A stretch of DNA of 64,000 nucleotides, taken from contig CAXKWD010000006.1 of the NCBI GenBank assembly GCA_964059195.1, forward strand, positions 17,012,129 to 17,076,128. The letters are read 5' to 3'. The notes below the pieces were generated by a model. The model saw only the letters and a program-made list of their open reading frames with translations, had not been told where the DNA came from and made no database searches. The position numbers were made by a program, and so were the translations under genes. Shown here in pieces: positions 1 through 12,277 of this stretch; position 1 is the stretch's first letter, and each line of letters starts with the position of its first letter. The DNA comes from Ectobius pallidus (taxonomy: Eukaryota; Arthropoda; Insecta; Blattodea; Ectobiidae).

Positions 1-15
1 ATGAGTTTTATTTGT

Positions 16-36
16 GTACTGTAGTCCTTACAGTAC
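16..36. other. 8-bp stem hairpin in the 3' region of each copy
   Basis: GTACTGTA (16-23) and TACAGTAC (29-36) form a perfect stem with a 5-base loop. It recurs once per period, about 220 bp from the polypurine tract. The role is unknown. Confidence 0.6.
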
Positions 37-1575
37 AATATTATTTCTAGTACACATGTCTATTCAATTTTCAACTCAACACCAATTAAGCTACTCTCAA
101 TGCATCTAGTTGCAAAATATTATTAATTCCCACGCGACTTTACACTGTCCAGCGTGTCTATATATTTATTTTAAAAAGCATTTCGCGAATTATTTTCTTA
201 TCAATTACGTGACAATATAACTAGTAATTGAGGAGTTTAGTACTGTATACTAATATCAACTTATAACTATTCATAGGCATATTCTTGCCAAGTTCCACTA
301 TACTATTTTATTTTTCAACATCGAAGTGTTTACTTCATTTGTCCTGTGACTCCGCTGTTCAGTTTTGACCTGGGAAACGTGTATTAAGGTTCTTAACAAT
401 ATTTAGTCATTTATTTCTATTTCACATATTAATATTCAATGAGGTTTTCATATTTATTATTCCTTGATAAAGCAAAATAGCCCTTATAACCTCTTCTACT
501 AATATTTACTTTATTTTACGTTAGTCATATACTTTCATTCTTTTTCATCATTTAGTTATTCAATTGAACGATCAGCAATACTTTGTTTACATATCATGAA
601 TATTAGGGTTGCATTTCAATAATTGGGAATTTATCCTCTCATATGTAAAACTGGATCTGATAATAAGATATACTTCTACAATTATACAATTAGTTTATCT
701 ACTTCTTAGCAGCACCTCATAAAATTCATCTTTCTGATTGGGAATAACGACTGATAGACTCTCGGTTTCATCAAATTTATTGAATATTTAGTTCATCTTT
801 GTTATAGTTTTTCTTTAAAGTTTCTTTTCCCTACGGATATCGCTTTATCATTCGAAGTGAGCGCTTTTGAATTAATACTTGTGGAGCTGGTTATATTCCT
901 CAGTCTCCATTATTATTGTGACTGCACGCAGCAATACACTATTATTCATATTTTGACACGTGAGCTCCCTGGCATCACTGTCAGTAACAACACACAGGTC
1001 AGTGGGTTCTCGTACTCCACTGCCTAAATAGGGTTCGTAGGCGCGAGCGTACTCCAGCGTACTTCTACTCCCTTGACAATAAATTCTTTTTCTAATGTCT
1101 CAGCATCCTCCTACTGAACATATATCACCCCTCAACATAGCCTCCTCCATCAAAATGATAAGCGTATCTCGTTTCCATACTTGTTTACAAATAAAACATA
1201 ATTTTCTTCAACATCAACATCATATCGGTAATCAGACATCGCGTTATATCCCTAAATCAGCTCGTGCGTTAAATGTGCTTTACTGTAAGAAAGTATATCT
1301 CAAATGCATGACCCTTTATGTTCAGTATTATCATATCTGACGTTCAATATCTCTTAAAACCAACGGCTACTTTATAAATTATTGCATTTTAAACTTCATG
1401 GCTAATAGCTCCTTATAAAATTCCTCATTCATTATAGAATAGTGCTTCATAATATAATTATTGGGCGTATTTAAAATATCTTCTTCATTCTCTTTGCTTT
1501 TATTCAAAGTATTTTGCCAATTTTCCCTTAATACACGAGTCCTCGCGGTAACATTCGGACCTTCAAGTGACCCAC

Positions 1576-3639
1576 TTAGAAGTTTGTTGAACCGTCACCG
1601 GTTCCTTCTACCTGCCTGCTTGTGTTTACAATAACATTCTCTGGATTTAACTCTCCGTTTTCTGCTTCAGTGTTTGTAAACATTGTGTTGTCCCCACGCT
1701 GAAACGTCACGTTTTGCCTTCCTACTCCACGGCCACGACCATTGCCACGCCTCTCTCGGTGGTCATTTCTGCTTCCAGATACATTACCCTCAAAGTCTAC
1801 ATTATTTATCCGGCCTTCACGGCCATTATTTCTATTTGAGTGGTTCTGTCCTCGATTATGGCCCCTAAACTGGGCTCCCGGGTTCATAGCCCTACTCCCT
1901 TCTGCGTTTCTCTGTGGATAGTGCGAGTTATTATGTCCTCCCCTATCACCCATATTGTTGCCGTTTGGCTCTGGTGCCATATCTCTTTGCTCACTCCGCC
2001 TCTCTTCAACTGTCTCGCGCATGGCGCGTAATTCAAAGCTTGCCAACAACTCAAGAACTCTGCTGTATGTTGATGCGTTCGATACAATCAATACGTTGTA
2101 AATATCGGGCCTAAAGTGCCGAATTACTAACTGAACGATCGATTTTTCGTCCATTAAAGGCTCTAATAGCCTTGCTTTGCTGACAGTTGATAAAAAATAA
2201 TCTGTCAGGGAGGTATTCCCTCGGGGTGAGTACTGGCCATTATACAGTTCGGTGCGAACCAGTGCTTTCTTACTCTCTCCCCAGTACCGATCGAGGAATA
2301 ACTGTTTGAATTTCTCGTACGAGCAGTCCGAACTAACCGTTAAGTCAAACCAATCTTTCACTTTATGTTTAAGTGCCCTAGAAACTACCAACATCTTGTA
2401 TCGATCAGGGATTTGTTTTAATAGTAAATACTCATCCAAGTTCTTTAAAAAAGCTTGCGGGCTTGCATTCCCGTTCTCATTGTAGGACGGAAGGGCAAGT
2501 TCGCTTCCAAACAGCTGGCCTATATTTACGTCATTACCGTTGTTTACAAGAACCTGTGGCGTATTCATCCTAGAGAATGAAGTGTTGGAGCCTACATCAT
2601 TATTCGGGTATGCTGCAGAAATATTTACTTCCGCACTAAGTCCATTTCCGACTGTATTCGATACAACATTACAACTTTTACTTGTACCCGCATTCAAAAT
2701 TCCCGGCATGATGTCGCCTCCATCACTCCCATCCCTTGATTTTACGCTCTCGACCTCATGGGTCAAGCAGCTGACCTCTTTATTTATTACTTCAACATTC
2801 TGAGTTAATTTATTTTCCAGTTTCTGCACCCTATTATTTATTTGTGTTTCGAACTCCTTCCTACCCTCGGCAATGGCCTTATCCAATTTGTCTGCCCTCT
2901 GAGTGAGTTTAACAGATTCAGCTTGCAAGTTATCCACACCCGAACTAATTTCTGTTAGACAACTAACAAAATCTCCCCTTAATTTGTTTATCTCCAAATC
3001 TGTACGCCCATTTATTTTTACTCCTATCTCCTCGGTTTTATCCTCTAATTTCTTCACCTCATGATTTAATCTCTCCTTCCACTCCTGATTCTGCTTAACA
3101 ATTTTACTATCCACTCCCTTGTTAACCTCATCTATTTTACTTTCCAGCCTATCATGATTTTTTCTCATTTGTTCACCTACTACTTTTAACTGCTCGTTTG
3201 TGGCCTGAATCTGCTCCTGAATTTTATCATTATTTGCCTTGAACTGCTCTTTAATTTCCTTCCGTATCTCGTCATTACTTACTTTCAGCTGCTCATGATT
3301 CTTTTCCATTTTATCTAGCAAACTGCTAAGCATGGCTTCTATACCTGAAGGTACTACATCTGCGCTGTTTACTCTAGAAACTGCCTGACTTCCCCCATTC
3401 TCGGAACGGACAGTGTATTCTTTCTCAACAATACGTTCACCCATTTCACTCACCTGCTCAACGTCGCCATCATGTCTGGGCAGCTCTACCTCTAAAAACA
3501 TGTCATTTCCTACCACCTCACTATCTGCCTGTTCGTTGAAAACCTCAATATTTTGGCCAAGAAGGCTCTGTCCTTCCCCCAGTTTCTCAATCTGGCTGTC
3601 TGCCATCTTACTTATTAATTTCCCACTCCTCAGGTACAT
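1576..3639 (-). CDS. gag: Gag-like polyprotein, array copy 1 (687 aa)
   Basis: This is a structural (capsid/nucleocapsid) protein of an LTR retroelement, expected to assemble particles and bind element RNA in the cytoplasm. Residues 1-7 carry the LRSGK-type N-terminus seen in many Ty3/gypsy Gags. Residues 20-100 are acidic. Residues 103-300 form a long charged coiled coil rich in E, K, N and Q. Residues 301-370 are a Ser/Asn-rich linker. Residues 378-545 resemble the retrotransposon Gag capsid fold, with LPSYNENG, a W at 430, YEKFKQLFLDRYW near 441-453 and further helices to about 540. Residues 560-650 are Arg/Gly-rich with many RG pairs. Only four Cys occur (227, 291, 323, 439) and there is no CCHC knuckle. 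The ATG follows the leader directly and is the first in frame. A protease and pol frame would normally follow, and neither is recognised. Capsid assignment is by pattern, not by search. Confidence 0.88.
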   Translation of the reverse strand: MYLRSGKLISKMADSQIEKLGEGQSLLGQNIEVFNEQADSEVVGNDMFLEVELPRHDGDVEQVSEMGERIVEKEYTVRSENGGSQAVSRVNSADVVPSGIEAMLSSLLDKMEKNHEQLKVSNDEIRKEIKEQFKANNDKIQEQIQATNEQLKVVGEQMRKNHDRLESKIDEVNKGVDSKIVKQNQEWKERLNHEVKKLEDKTEEIGVKINGRTDLEINKLRGDFVSCLTEISSGVDNLQAESVKLTQRADKLDKAIAEGRKEFETQINNRVQKLENKLTQNVEVINKEVSCLTHEVESVKSRDGSDGGDIMPGILNAGTSKSCNVVSNTVGNGLSAEVNISAAYPNNDVGSNTSFSRMNTPQVLVNNGNDVNIGQLFGSELALPSYNENGNASPQAFLKNLDEYLLLKQIPDRYKMLVVSRALKHKVKDWFDLTVSSDCSYEKFKQLFLDRYWGESKKALVRTELYNGQYSPRGNTSLTDYFLSTVSKARLLEPLMDEKSIVQLVIRHFRPDIYNVLIVSNASTYSRVLELLASFELRAMRETVEERRSEQRDMAPEPNGNNMGDRGGHNNSHYPQRNAEGSRAMNPGAQFRGHNRGQNHSNRNNGREGRINNVDFEGNVSGSRNDHRERRGNGRGRGVGRQNVTFQRGDNTMFTNTEAENGELNPENVIVNTSRQVEGTGDGSTNF

Positions 3640-4243
3640 TTACTTATAATCAGACTATTCCTTTTCCTTAAAGCTAACACACATGCAAAACACAGTACAT
3701 GAGCATCATGAACATAACACTTTAAGCTCCAATGAACTAACATACAAAAAAATCGTCTCCTTAATTCCTCTAAAATTTTAATATTTCACTAGCTAAAATT
3801 GTGCTGCTCCTCGCTATTCTGCGACTTAATTAATAAATTCAAATTTACTTGGTTTACTAAAAAATCATTCCGTAAAGTTTACTTTAATAATGGAATCAAC
3901 AGAAGGAAGGTTGTATTTCAATAAAAAGTTTCTAGTTATTTTATTTATTCTTTTTTTTAAGAAAAAATCAAAGTAAAAAAATTAAATTATGCGAAATTTG
4001 AATTTATTAAGAATATTTCAGCACTTACAGTTTAGGAATTTTGTAGTTCGTCCCACGTAGTCCATTTTGTACCATGTCCTCCTGTCGAAGGTCTTCTGTC
4101 ATCTTCTGTGGATGTAGTTGAAGCTCCCGTTGTTCCTGTTCTTCTGCTTCTGTGTAATGATCCAGTATGGCGATTGTCATGCTGATATAATTTTATCGTG
4201 CCCCAGTTGGTTAGCCAGTGTGATGGTGGCTTCGTCGGGCGCC

Positions 4244-6024
4244 AGTAAGCTTGTTAATTACTTACGTTATTTGTCGTGGACGGACCTCCTTCCTCGGCTC
4301 TCAGCGGCTCCAAGCTCGATCCTCTAATCTCATGGGCAGATGACAGGAGACAGACAAGGGTGGTAGTAAGGACGATCAGTATGTACCTGTGTTGCTTTCA
4401 TGATTTATTCCACCTGTTCTTAGATGGCCACTAATGATACAAATGTTGACGAGATTTTTATCCTAATTATTAATGGTGTGGCGATTTTAAGATCTATGTA
4501 TCTACCTCCATTGTGCTTTCCTTCGGCGGTACTTGCATCCTAGCTCAGCTAATACAAGCTGTAAACACTGTGTGCCAGGCGCACACTTCTATCCTATATA
4601 CTGTTTCCTAAATGGTAGTATTTTACCATTATGCTACTGCAAACTTGGTACTTTATTGCTTAATCTGTTTGGGCCTATATGCAAGTACTCGATCCATCCT
4701 CCACCTATTTAGAGACCGAAGAGAAGAGTGAGAACTTCCCTTAGTGGGATTTCACACTAAGTGAATATTCTTACTAAGTCCACCCACTTACTTTAATGTG
4801 ATTGGAAGAAAATCGGGCACGTGGCCTCGCTTATTGTTAAAATACACCAATAGAAAATGTTCTTATTATAATATGTTTCAATATATTTTCTCACGCTATA
4901 TCAGGAGCGGTTTTCTTTGATTCTGAAAAACATGCTCCTGCATTCATTAAACCATCTTAAAATCGCTATCCATCAATGCAATAAAATAATATTTCAATTA
5001 TACCGTGACGATATAAAACTTAAATTTTGAAGTACGTGATTCTTTTCACGGATCCAAATTCGTCACGGCAATTTCCCTAAACTCTGCTGTTTGCAGTTTA
5101 ACAATGCATCTTTCCAAAACTCTCTTATTCTACCAATATAATTTTATGGCTATGTTTTCCGAATCTCACAGAGAAACTTTCCCTTCCGCCGGCCTTGGTC
5201 GGCTAAACCATCTAATAACATGCACCTTCGCTTAGGGTAGGCTCCCTTTTGTGCTAAGGGCTATAAAATTCACAGGGGATACTTTTATGTGATACAAGCG
5301 TATAATTTGGAAGTTCTTGCATGTACTTAATGAATAATTAATAATATGAATAGGTGGAACTGTCTCATACTGTCCTGACATAATGAGAACATAATTACCA
5401 AAGAGTTTGCTTTGGAGAATCATGGGTTCATTGTGTCATATTCCCCCAAGGTTGTGGAATAACTTTAAACTGGCCGTGTTTGTAAACATCAGCTGTAGTT
5501 TTAAATAGTTTTTGTATACAAACAGAGTTGTTTTGGGTCTAGTCATATGGTGGTTCCATACCTGTGTAGGGTTGAACAAGTCCCGTTCTGACCTTCAGAA
5601 TTGTTATTACAACAGGGGATCCGTCCTCTCCATAAAACCCCTAGAAGACTAAACTTTCTTAAATACACAAAACATAGATTCCTTTAACACAATTCTTAAC
5701 CTACTGCATAAAAATAACCCTTTCATGCATATTCGCACACTCATTCATGTCATACTCTTGGCGGGATTACCTGTTCTTACACACCGCTTTGAGACCTTCA
5801 ATTCAAATCCGCACACTTTTTCTTTGTTGCACTGTACCGGGTTTGAACCCCGTAATATTTATGAAGGCAAATCACTTTTGCTCGTCTCACGGTAATACAA
5901 CACATATTTATTTCTTCATGGGCACGGAATGATCGACCTTAGCGTCCCATTTCATACACTTAGTAGTTACACATTGTCATACATACATCAATACACAAAA
6001 CACATCAACATGCTTATGAATACT
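4244..6024 (-). repeat. Inferred LTR, copy 1 (1781 bp)
   Basis: On minus the segment starts AGTATTC directly after a polypurine tract and ends GCTTACT directly at a TGGCGCCCGA primer-binding-like site, giving 4 bp AGTA/TACT terminal inverted repeats. It holds a TATA-like motif, a downstream AATAAA, and several inverted repeats: CCGTGACGA (5003-5011) against TCGTCACGG (5060-5068), CTTAGTG (4740-4746) against CACTAAG (4755-4761), and a 6 bp stem hairpin at 4570-4586. A 63-codon frame inside (5232-5423, minus) has no recognisable product and is probably chance. The boundaries are inferred from these signals. The last A of the PBS complement is shared with the LTR end. Confidence 0.72.
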
Positions 6025-6083
6025 TCTCCCTTTTGTTTGTTACCACAGGTTAACGTAAACACATGTCAGTATTATTTCTAATG

Positions 6084-6099
6084 CAATAATGCATTATTG
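6084..6099. other. Perfect 16-bp palindrome near the polypurine tract
   Basis: CAATAATGCATTATTG equals its own reverse complement and lies about 45 bp from the tract at 6025-6040. It is present in each period. It could be chance or a protein-binding dyad. Confidence 0.6.
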
Positions 6100-7805
6100 A
6101 AAAAGGGAATACAAGCCATTTTGTTTTAATTGCAAACTCGCTAAGGAAAGGAACTATGACCTATTCTTCACACTTATATTTCTTTAGCAGTGAAAGATTT
6201 AATCTACCCATGACCTTGTTCTTTTTACTAATGAGTTTTATTTGTGTACTGTAGTCCTTACAGTACAATATTATTTCTAGTACACATGTCTATTCAATTT
6301 TCAACTCAACACCAATTAAGCTACTCTCAATGCATCAAGTTGCAAAATATTATTAATTCCCACGCGACTTTACACTGTCCAGCGTGTCTATATATTTATT
6401 TTAAAAAGCATTTCGCGAATTATTTTCTTATCAATTACGTGACAATATAACTAGTAATTGAGGAGTTTAGTACTGTATACTAATATCAACTTATAACTAT
6501 TCATAGGCATATTCTTGCCAAGTTCCACTATACTATTTTATTTTTCAACATCGAAGTGTTTACTTCATTTGTCCTGTGACTCCGCTGTTCAGTTTTGACC
6601 TGGGAAACGTGTATTAAGGTTCTTAACAATATTTAGTCATTTATTTCTATTTCACATATTAATATTCAATGAGGTTTTCATATTTATTATTCCTTGATAA
6701 AGCAAAATAGCCCTTATAACCTCTTCTACTAATATTTACTTTATTTTACGTTAGTCATATACTTTCATTCTTTTTCATCATTTAGTTATTCAATTGAACG
6801 ATCAGCAATACTTTGTTTACATATCATGAATATTAGGGTTGCATTTCAATAATTGGGAATTTATCCTCTCATATGTAAAACTGGATCTGATAATAAGATA
6901 TACTTCTACAATTATACAATAAGTTTATCTACTTCTTAGCAGCACCTCATAAAATTCATCTTTCTGATTGGGAATAACGACTGATAGACTCTCGGTTTCA
7001 TCAAATTTATTGAATATTTAGTTCATCTTTGTTATAGTTTTTCTTTAAAGTTTCTTTTCCCTACGGATATCGCTTTATCATTCGAAGTGAGCGCTTTTGA
7101 ATTAATACTTGTGGAGCTGGTTATATTCCTCAGTCTCCATTATTATTGTGACTGCACGCAGCAATACACTATTATTCATATTTTGACACGTGAGCTCCCT
7201 GGCATCACTGTCAGTAACAACACACAGGTCAGTGGGTTCTCGTACTCCACTGCCTAAATAGGGTTCGTAGGCGCGAGCGTACTCCAGCGCACTTCTACTC
7301 CCTTGACAATAAAGTCTTTTTCTAATGTCTCAGCATCCTCCTACTGAACATATATCACCCCTCAACATAGCCTCCTCCATCAAAATGATAAGCGTATCTC
7401 GTTTCCATACTTGTTTACAAATAAAACATAATTTTCTTCAACATCAACATCATATCGGTAATCAGACATCGCGTTATATCCCTAAATCAGCTCGTGCGTT
7501 AAATGTGCTTTACTGTAAGAAAGTATATCTCAAATGCATGAACCTTTATGTTCAGTATTATCATATCTGACGTTCAATATCTCTTAAAACCAACGGCTAC
7601 TTTATAAATTATTGCATTTTAAACTTCATGGCTAATAGCTCCTTATAAAATTCCTCATTCATTATAGAATAGTGCTTCATAATATAATTATTGGGCGTAT
7701 TTAAAATATCTTCTTCATTCTCTTTGCTTTTATTCAAAGTATTTTGCCAATTTTCCCTTAATACACGAGTCCTCGCGGTAACATTCGGACCTTCAAGTGA
7801 CCCAC

Positions 7806-9868
7806 TTAGAAGTTTGTTGAACCGTCACCGGTTCCTTCTACCTGCCTGCTTGTGTTTACAATAACATTCTCTGGATTTAACTCTCCGTTTTCTGCTTCAG
7901 TGTTTGTAAACATTGTGTTGTCCCCACGCTGAAACGTCACGTTTTGCCTTCCTACTCCACGGCCACGACCATTGCCACGCCTCTCTCGGTGGTCATTTCT
8001 GCTTCCAGATACATTACCCTCAAAGTCTACATTATTTATCCGGCCTTCACGGCCATTATTTCTATTTGAGTGGTTCTGTCCTCGATTATGGCCCCTAAAC
8101 TGGGCTCCCGGGTTCATAGCCCTACTCCCTTCTGCGTTTCTCTGTGGATAGTGCGAGTTATTATGTCCTCCCCTATCACCCATATTGTTGCCGTTTGGCT
8201 CTGGTGCCATATCTCTTTGCTCACTCCGCCTCTCTTCAACTGTCTCGCGCATGGCGCGTAATTCAAAGCTTGCCAACAACTCAAGAACTCTGCTGTATGT
8301 TGATGCGTTCGATACAATCAATACGTTGTAAATATCGGGCCTAAAGTGCCGAATTACTAACTGAACGATCGATTTTTCGTCCATTAAAGGCTCTAATAGC
8401 CTTGCTTTGCTGACAGTTGATAAAAAATAATCTGTCAGGGAGGTATTCCCTCGGGGTGAGTACTGGCCATTATACAGTTCGGTGCGAACCAGTGCTTTCT
8501 TACTCTCTCCCCAGTACCGATCGAGGAATAACTGTTTGAATTTCTCGTACGAGCAGTCCGAACTAACCGTTAAGTCAAACCAATCTTTCACTTTATGTTT
8601 AAGTGCCCTAGAAACTACCAACATCTTGTATCGATCAGGGATTTGTTTTAATAGTAAATACTCATCCAAGTTCTTTAAAAAAGCTTGCGGGCTTGCATTC
8701 CCGTTCTCATTGTAGGACGGAAGGGCAAGTTCGCTTCCAAACAGCTGGCCTATATTTACGTCATTACCGTTGTTTACAAGAACCTGTGGCGTATTCATCC
8801 TAGAGAATGAAGTGTTGGAGCCTACATCATTATTCGGGTATGCTGCAGAAATATTTACTTCCGCACTAAGTCCATTTCCGACTGTATTCGATACAACATT
8901 ACAACTTTTACTTGTACCCGCATTCAAAATTCCCGGCATGATGTCGCCTCCATCACTCCCATCCCTTGATTTTACGCTCTCGACCTCATGGGTCAAGCAG
9001 CTGACCTCTTTATTTATTACTTCAACATTCTGAGTTAATTTATTTTCCAGTTTCTGCACCCTATTATTTATTTGTGTTTCGAACTCCTTCCTACCCTCGG
9101 CAATGGCCTTATCCAATTTGTCTGCCCTCTGAGTGAGTTTAACAGATTCAGCTTGCAAGTTATCCACACCCGAACTAATTTCTGTTAGACAACTAACAAA
9201 ATCTCCCCTTAATTTGTTTATCTCCAAATCTGTACGCCCATTTATTTTTACTCCTATCTCCTCGGTTTTATCCTCTAATTTCTTCACCTCATGATTTAAT
9301 CTCTCCTTCCACTCCTGATTCTGCTTAACAATTTTACTATCCACTCCCTTGTTAACCTCATCTATTTTACTTTCCAGCCTATCATGATTTTTTCTCATTT
9401 GTTCACCTACTACTTTTAACTGCTCGTTTGTGGCCTGAATCTGCTCCTGAATTTTATCATTATTTGCCTTGAACTGCTCTTTAATTTCCTTCCGTATCTC
9501 GTCATTACTTACTTTCAGCTGCTCATGATTCTTTTCATTTTATCTAGCAAACTGCTAAGCATGGCTTCTATACCTGAAGGTACTACATCTGCGCTGTTTA
9601 CTCTAGAAACTGCCTGACTTCCCCCATTCTCGGAACGGACAGTGTATTCTTTCTCAACAATACGTTCACCCATTTCACTCACCTGCTCAACGTCGCCATC
9701 ATGTCTGGGCAGCTCTACCTCTAAAAACATGTCATTTCCTACCACCTCACTATCTGCCTGTTCGTTGAAAACCTCAATATTTTGGCCAAGAAGGCTCTGT
9801 CCTTCCCCCAGTTTCTCAATCTGGCTGTCTGCCATCTTACTTATTAATTTCCCACTCCTCAGGTACAT
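7806..9868 (-). pseudogene. gag: Gag-like frame of array copy 2, broken by a 1-bp deletion
   Basis: The sequence is otherwise the same as the neighbouring copies, but one C is missing near 9536, within the codon that follows Lys110. The upstream part (9868-9515) reads 117 codons and ends in eight foreign residues. The downstream part stays open in the original frame from 9398 to 7806 (530 codons from an internal Met). The 117-residue product would lack the coiled coil, capsid-like and RG-rich regions. An internal start would give a protein lacking about the first 157 residues. This is the only disrupted gag of the nine. The lesion accounts for this period being 6237 bp rather than 6238 bp. 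Confidence 0.9.
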
Positions 9869-10480
9869 TTACTTATAATCAGACTATTCCTTTTCCTTAA
9901 AGCTAACACACATGCAAAACACAGTACATGAGCATCATGAACATAACACTTTAAGCTCCAATGAACTAACATACAAAAAAATCGTCTCCTTAATTCCTCT
10001 AAAATTTTAATATTTCACTAGCTAAAATTGTGCTGCTCCTCGCTATTCTGCGACTTAATTAATAAATTCAAATTTACTTGGTTTACTAAAAAATCATTCC
10101 GTAAAGTTTACTTTAATAATGGAATCAACAGAAGGTTGTATTTCAATAAAAAGTTTCTAGTTATTTTATTTATTCTTTTTTTTTTAAGAAAAAATCAAAG
10201 TAAAAAAATTAAATTATGCGAAATTTGAATTTATTATGAATATTTCAGCACTTACAGTTTAGGAATTTTGTAGTTCGTCCCACGTAGTCCATTTTGTACC
10301 ATGTCCTCCTGTCGAAGGTCTTCTGTCATCTTCTGTGGATGTAGTTGAAGCTCCCGTTGTTCCTGTTCTTCTGCTCCAATAGACTATTGTGTAATGATCC
10401 AGTATGGCGATTGTCATGCTGATATAATTTTATCGTGCCCCAGTTGGTTAGCCAGTGTGATGGTGGTTTCGTCGGGCGCC

Positions 10481-12261
10481 AGTAAGCTTGTTAATTACTT
10501 ACGTTATTTGTCGTGGACGGACCTCCTTCCTCGGCTCTCAGCGGCTCCAAGCTCGATCCTCTAATCTCATGGGCAGATGACAGGAGACAGACAAGGGTGG
10601 TAGTAAGGACGATCAGTATGTACCTGTGTTGCTTTCATGATTTATTCCACCTGTTCTTAGATGGCCACTAATGATACAAATGTTGACGAGATTTTTATCC
10701 TAATTATTAATGGTGTGGCGATTTTAAGATCTATGTATCTACCTCCATTGTGCTTTCCTTCGGCGGTACTTGCATCCTAGCTCAGCTAATACAAGCTGTA
10801 AACACTGTGTGCCAGGCGCACACTTCTATCCTATATACTGTTTCCTAAATGGTAGTATTTTACCATTATGCTACTGCAAACTTGGTACTTTATTGCTTAA
10901 TCTGTTTGGGCCTATATGCAAGTACTCGATCCATCCTCCACCTATTTAGAGACCGAAGAGAAGAGTGAGAACTTCCCTTAGTGGGATTTCACACTAAGTG
11001 AATATTCTTACTAAGTCCACCCACTTACTTTAATGTGATTGGAAGAAAATCGGGCACGTGGCCTCGCTTATTGTTAAAATACACCAATAGAAAATGTTCT
11101 TATTATAATATGTTTCAATATATTTTCTCACGCTATATCAGGAGCGGTTTTCTTTGATTCTGAAAAACATGCTCCTGCATTCATTAAACCATCTTAAAAT
11201 CGCTATCCATCAATGCAATAAAATAATATTTCAATTATACCGTGACGATATAAAACTTAAATTTTGAAGTACGTGATTCTTTTCACGGATCCAAATTCGT
11301 CACGGCAATTTCCCTAAACTCTGCTGTTTGCAGTTTAACAATGCATCTTTCCAAAACTCTCTTATTCTACCAATATAATTTTATGGCTATGTTTTCCGAA
11401 TCTCACAGAGAAACTTTCCCTTCCGCCGGCCTTGGTCGGCTAAACCATCTAATAACATGCACCTTCGCTTAGGGTAGGCTCCCTTTTGTGCTAAGGGCTA
11501 TAAAATTCACAGGGGATACTTTTATGTGATACAAGCGTATAATTTGGAAGTTCTTGCATGTACTTAATGAATAATTAATAATATGAATAGGTGGAACTGT
11601 CTCATACTGTCCTGACATAATGAGAACATAATTACCAAAGAGTTTGCTTTGGAGAATCATGGGTTCATTGTGTCATATTCCCCCAAGGTTGTGGAATAAC
11701 TTTAAACTGGCCGTGTTTGTAAACATCAGCTGTAGTTTTAAATAGTTTTTGTATACAAACAGAGTTGTTTTGGGTCTAGTCATATGGTGGTTCCATACCT
11801 GTGTAGGGTTGAACAAGTCCCGTTCTGACCTTCAGAATTGTTATTACAACAGGGGATCCGTCCTCTCCATAAAACCCCTAGAAGACTAAACTTTCTTAAA
11901 TACACAAAACATAGATTCCTTTAACACAATTCTTAACCTACTGCATAAAAATAACCCTTTCATGCATATTCGCACACTCATTCATGTCATACTCTTGGCG
12001 GGATTACCTGTTCTTACACACCGCTTTGAGACCTTCAATTCAAATCCGCACACTTTTTCTTTGTTGCACTGTACCGGGTTTGAACCCCGTAATATTTATG
12101 AAGGCAAATCACTTTTGCTCGTCTCACGGTAATACAACACATATTTATTTCTTCATGGGCACGGAATGATCGACCTTAGCGTCCCATTTCATACACTTAG
12201 TAGTTACACATTGTCATACATACATCAATACACAAAACACATCAACATGCTTATGAATACT
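10481..12261 (-). repeat. Inferred LTR, copy 2 (1781 bp)
   Basis: Same ends and length as the copy 1 LTR. It serves as the 5' LTR for the frameshifted gag at 7806-9868 and the 3' LTR for the gag at 14043-16106. Confidence 0.72.
10641..10646 (-). terminator. Candidate polyadenylation signal AATAAA in the LTR
   Basis: AATAAA on minus lies about 160 bp before the LTR 3' end and downstream of the candidate TATA, the order needed for an R region. It is present in every copy (4404-4409 in copy 1). Confidence 0.45.
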
Positions 12262-12277
12262 TCTCCCTTTTGTTTGT
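12262..12277 (-). promoter_or_regulatory. Polypurine tract next to the 3' LTR (reference copy)
   Basis: On minus, AACAAAAGGGAGA runs straight into the LTR start AGTATTC. This is the expected form and position of the plus-strand primer of reverse transcription. The same tract lies at 6025-6040 and at the equivalent place in every copy. Confidence 0.65.

Noticed and set aside
1095..1340. 81-codon plus-strand frame repeated in every period
   Set aside because: Antisense to the element, no recognisable domain, and repetition within a near-identical array is not evidence of selection. It also overlaps a minus frame of similar quality.
1840..2114. Short plus- and minus-strand frames overlapping gag (for example 63, 66 and 67 codons), repeated in each copy
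   Set aside because: They are shadows of the 687-codon frame. They recur only because the copies are almost identical, and they carry no recognisable domain.
5232..5423. 63-codon minus frame inside the LTR
   Set aside because: It lies in inferred U3, upstream of the candidate promoter, and has no recognisable features; probably chance.
5830..5870. tRNA gene suggested by the GGTTCAAACCC element
   Set aside because: No acceptor stem, D-arm or A box could be built around it; only a T-arm-like palindrome is present.
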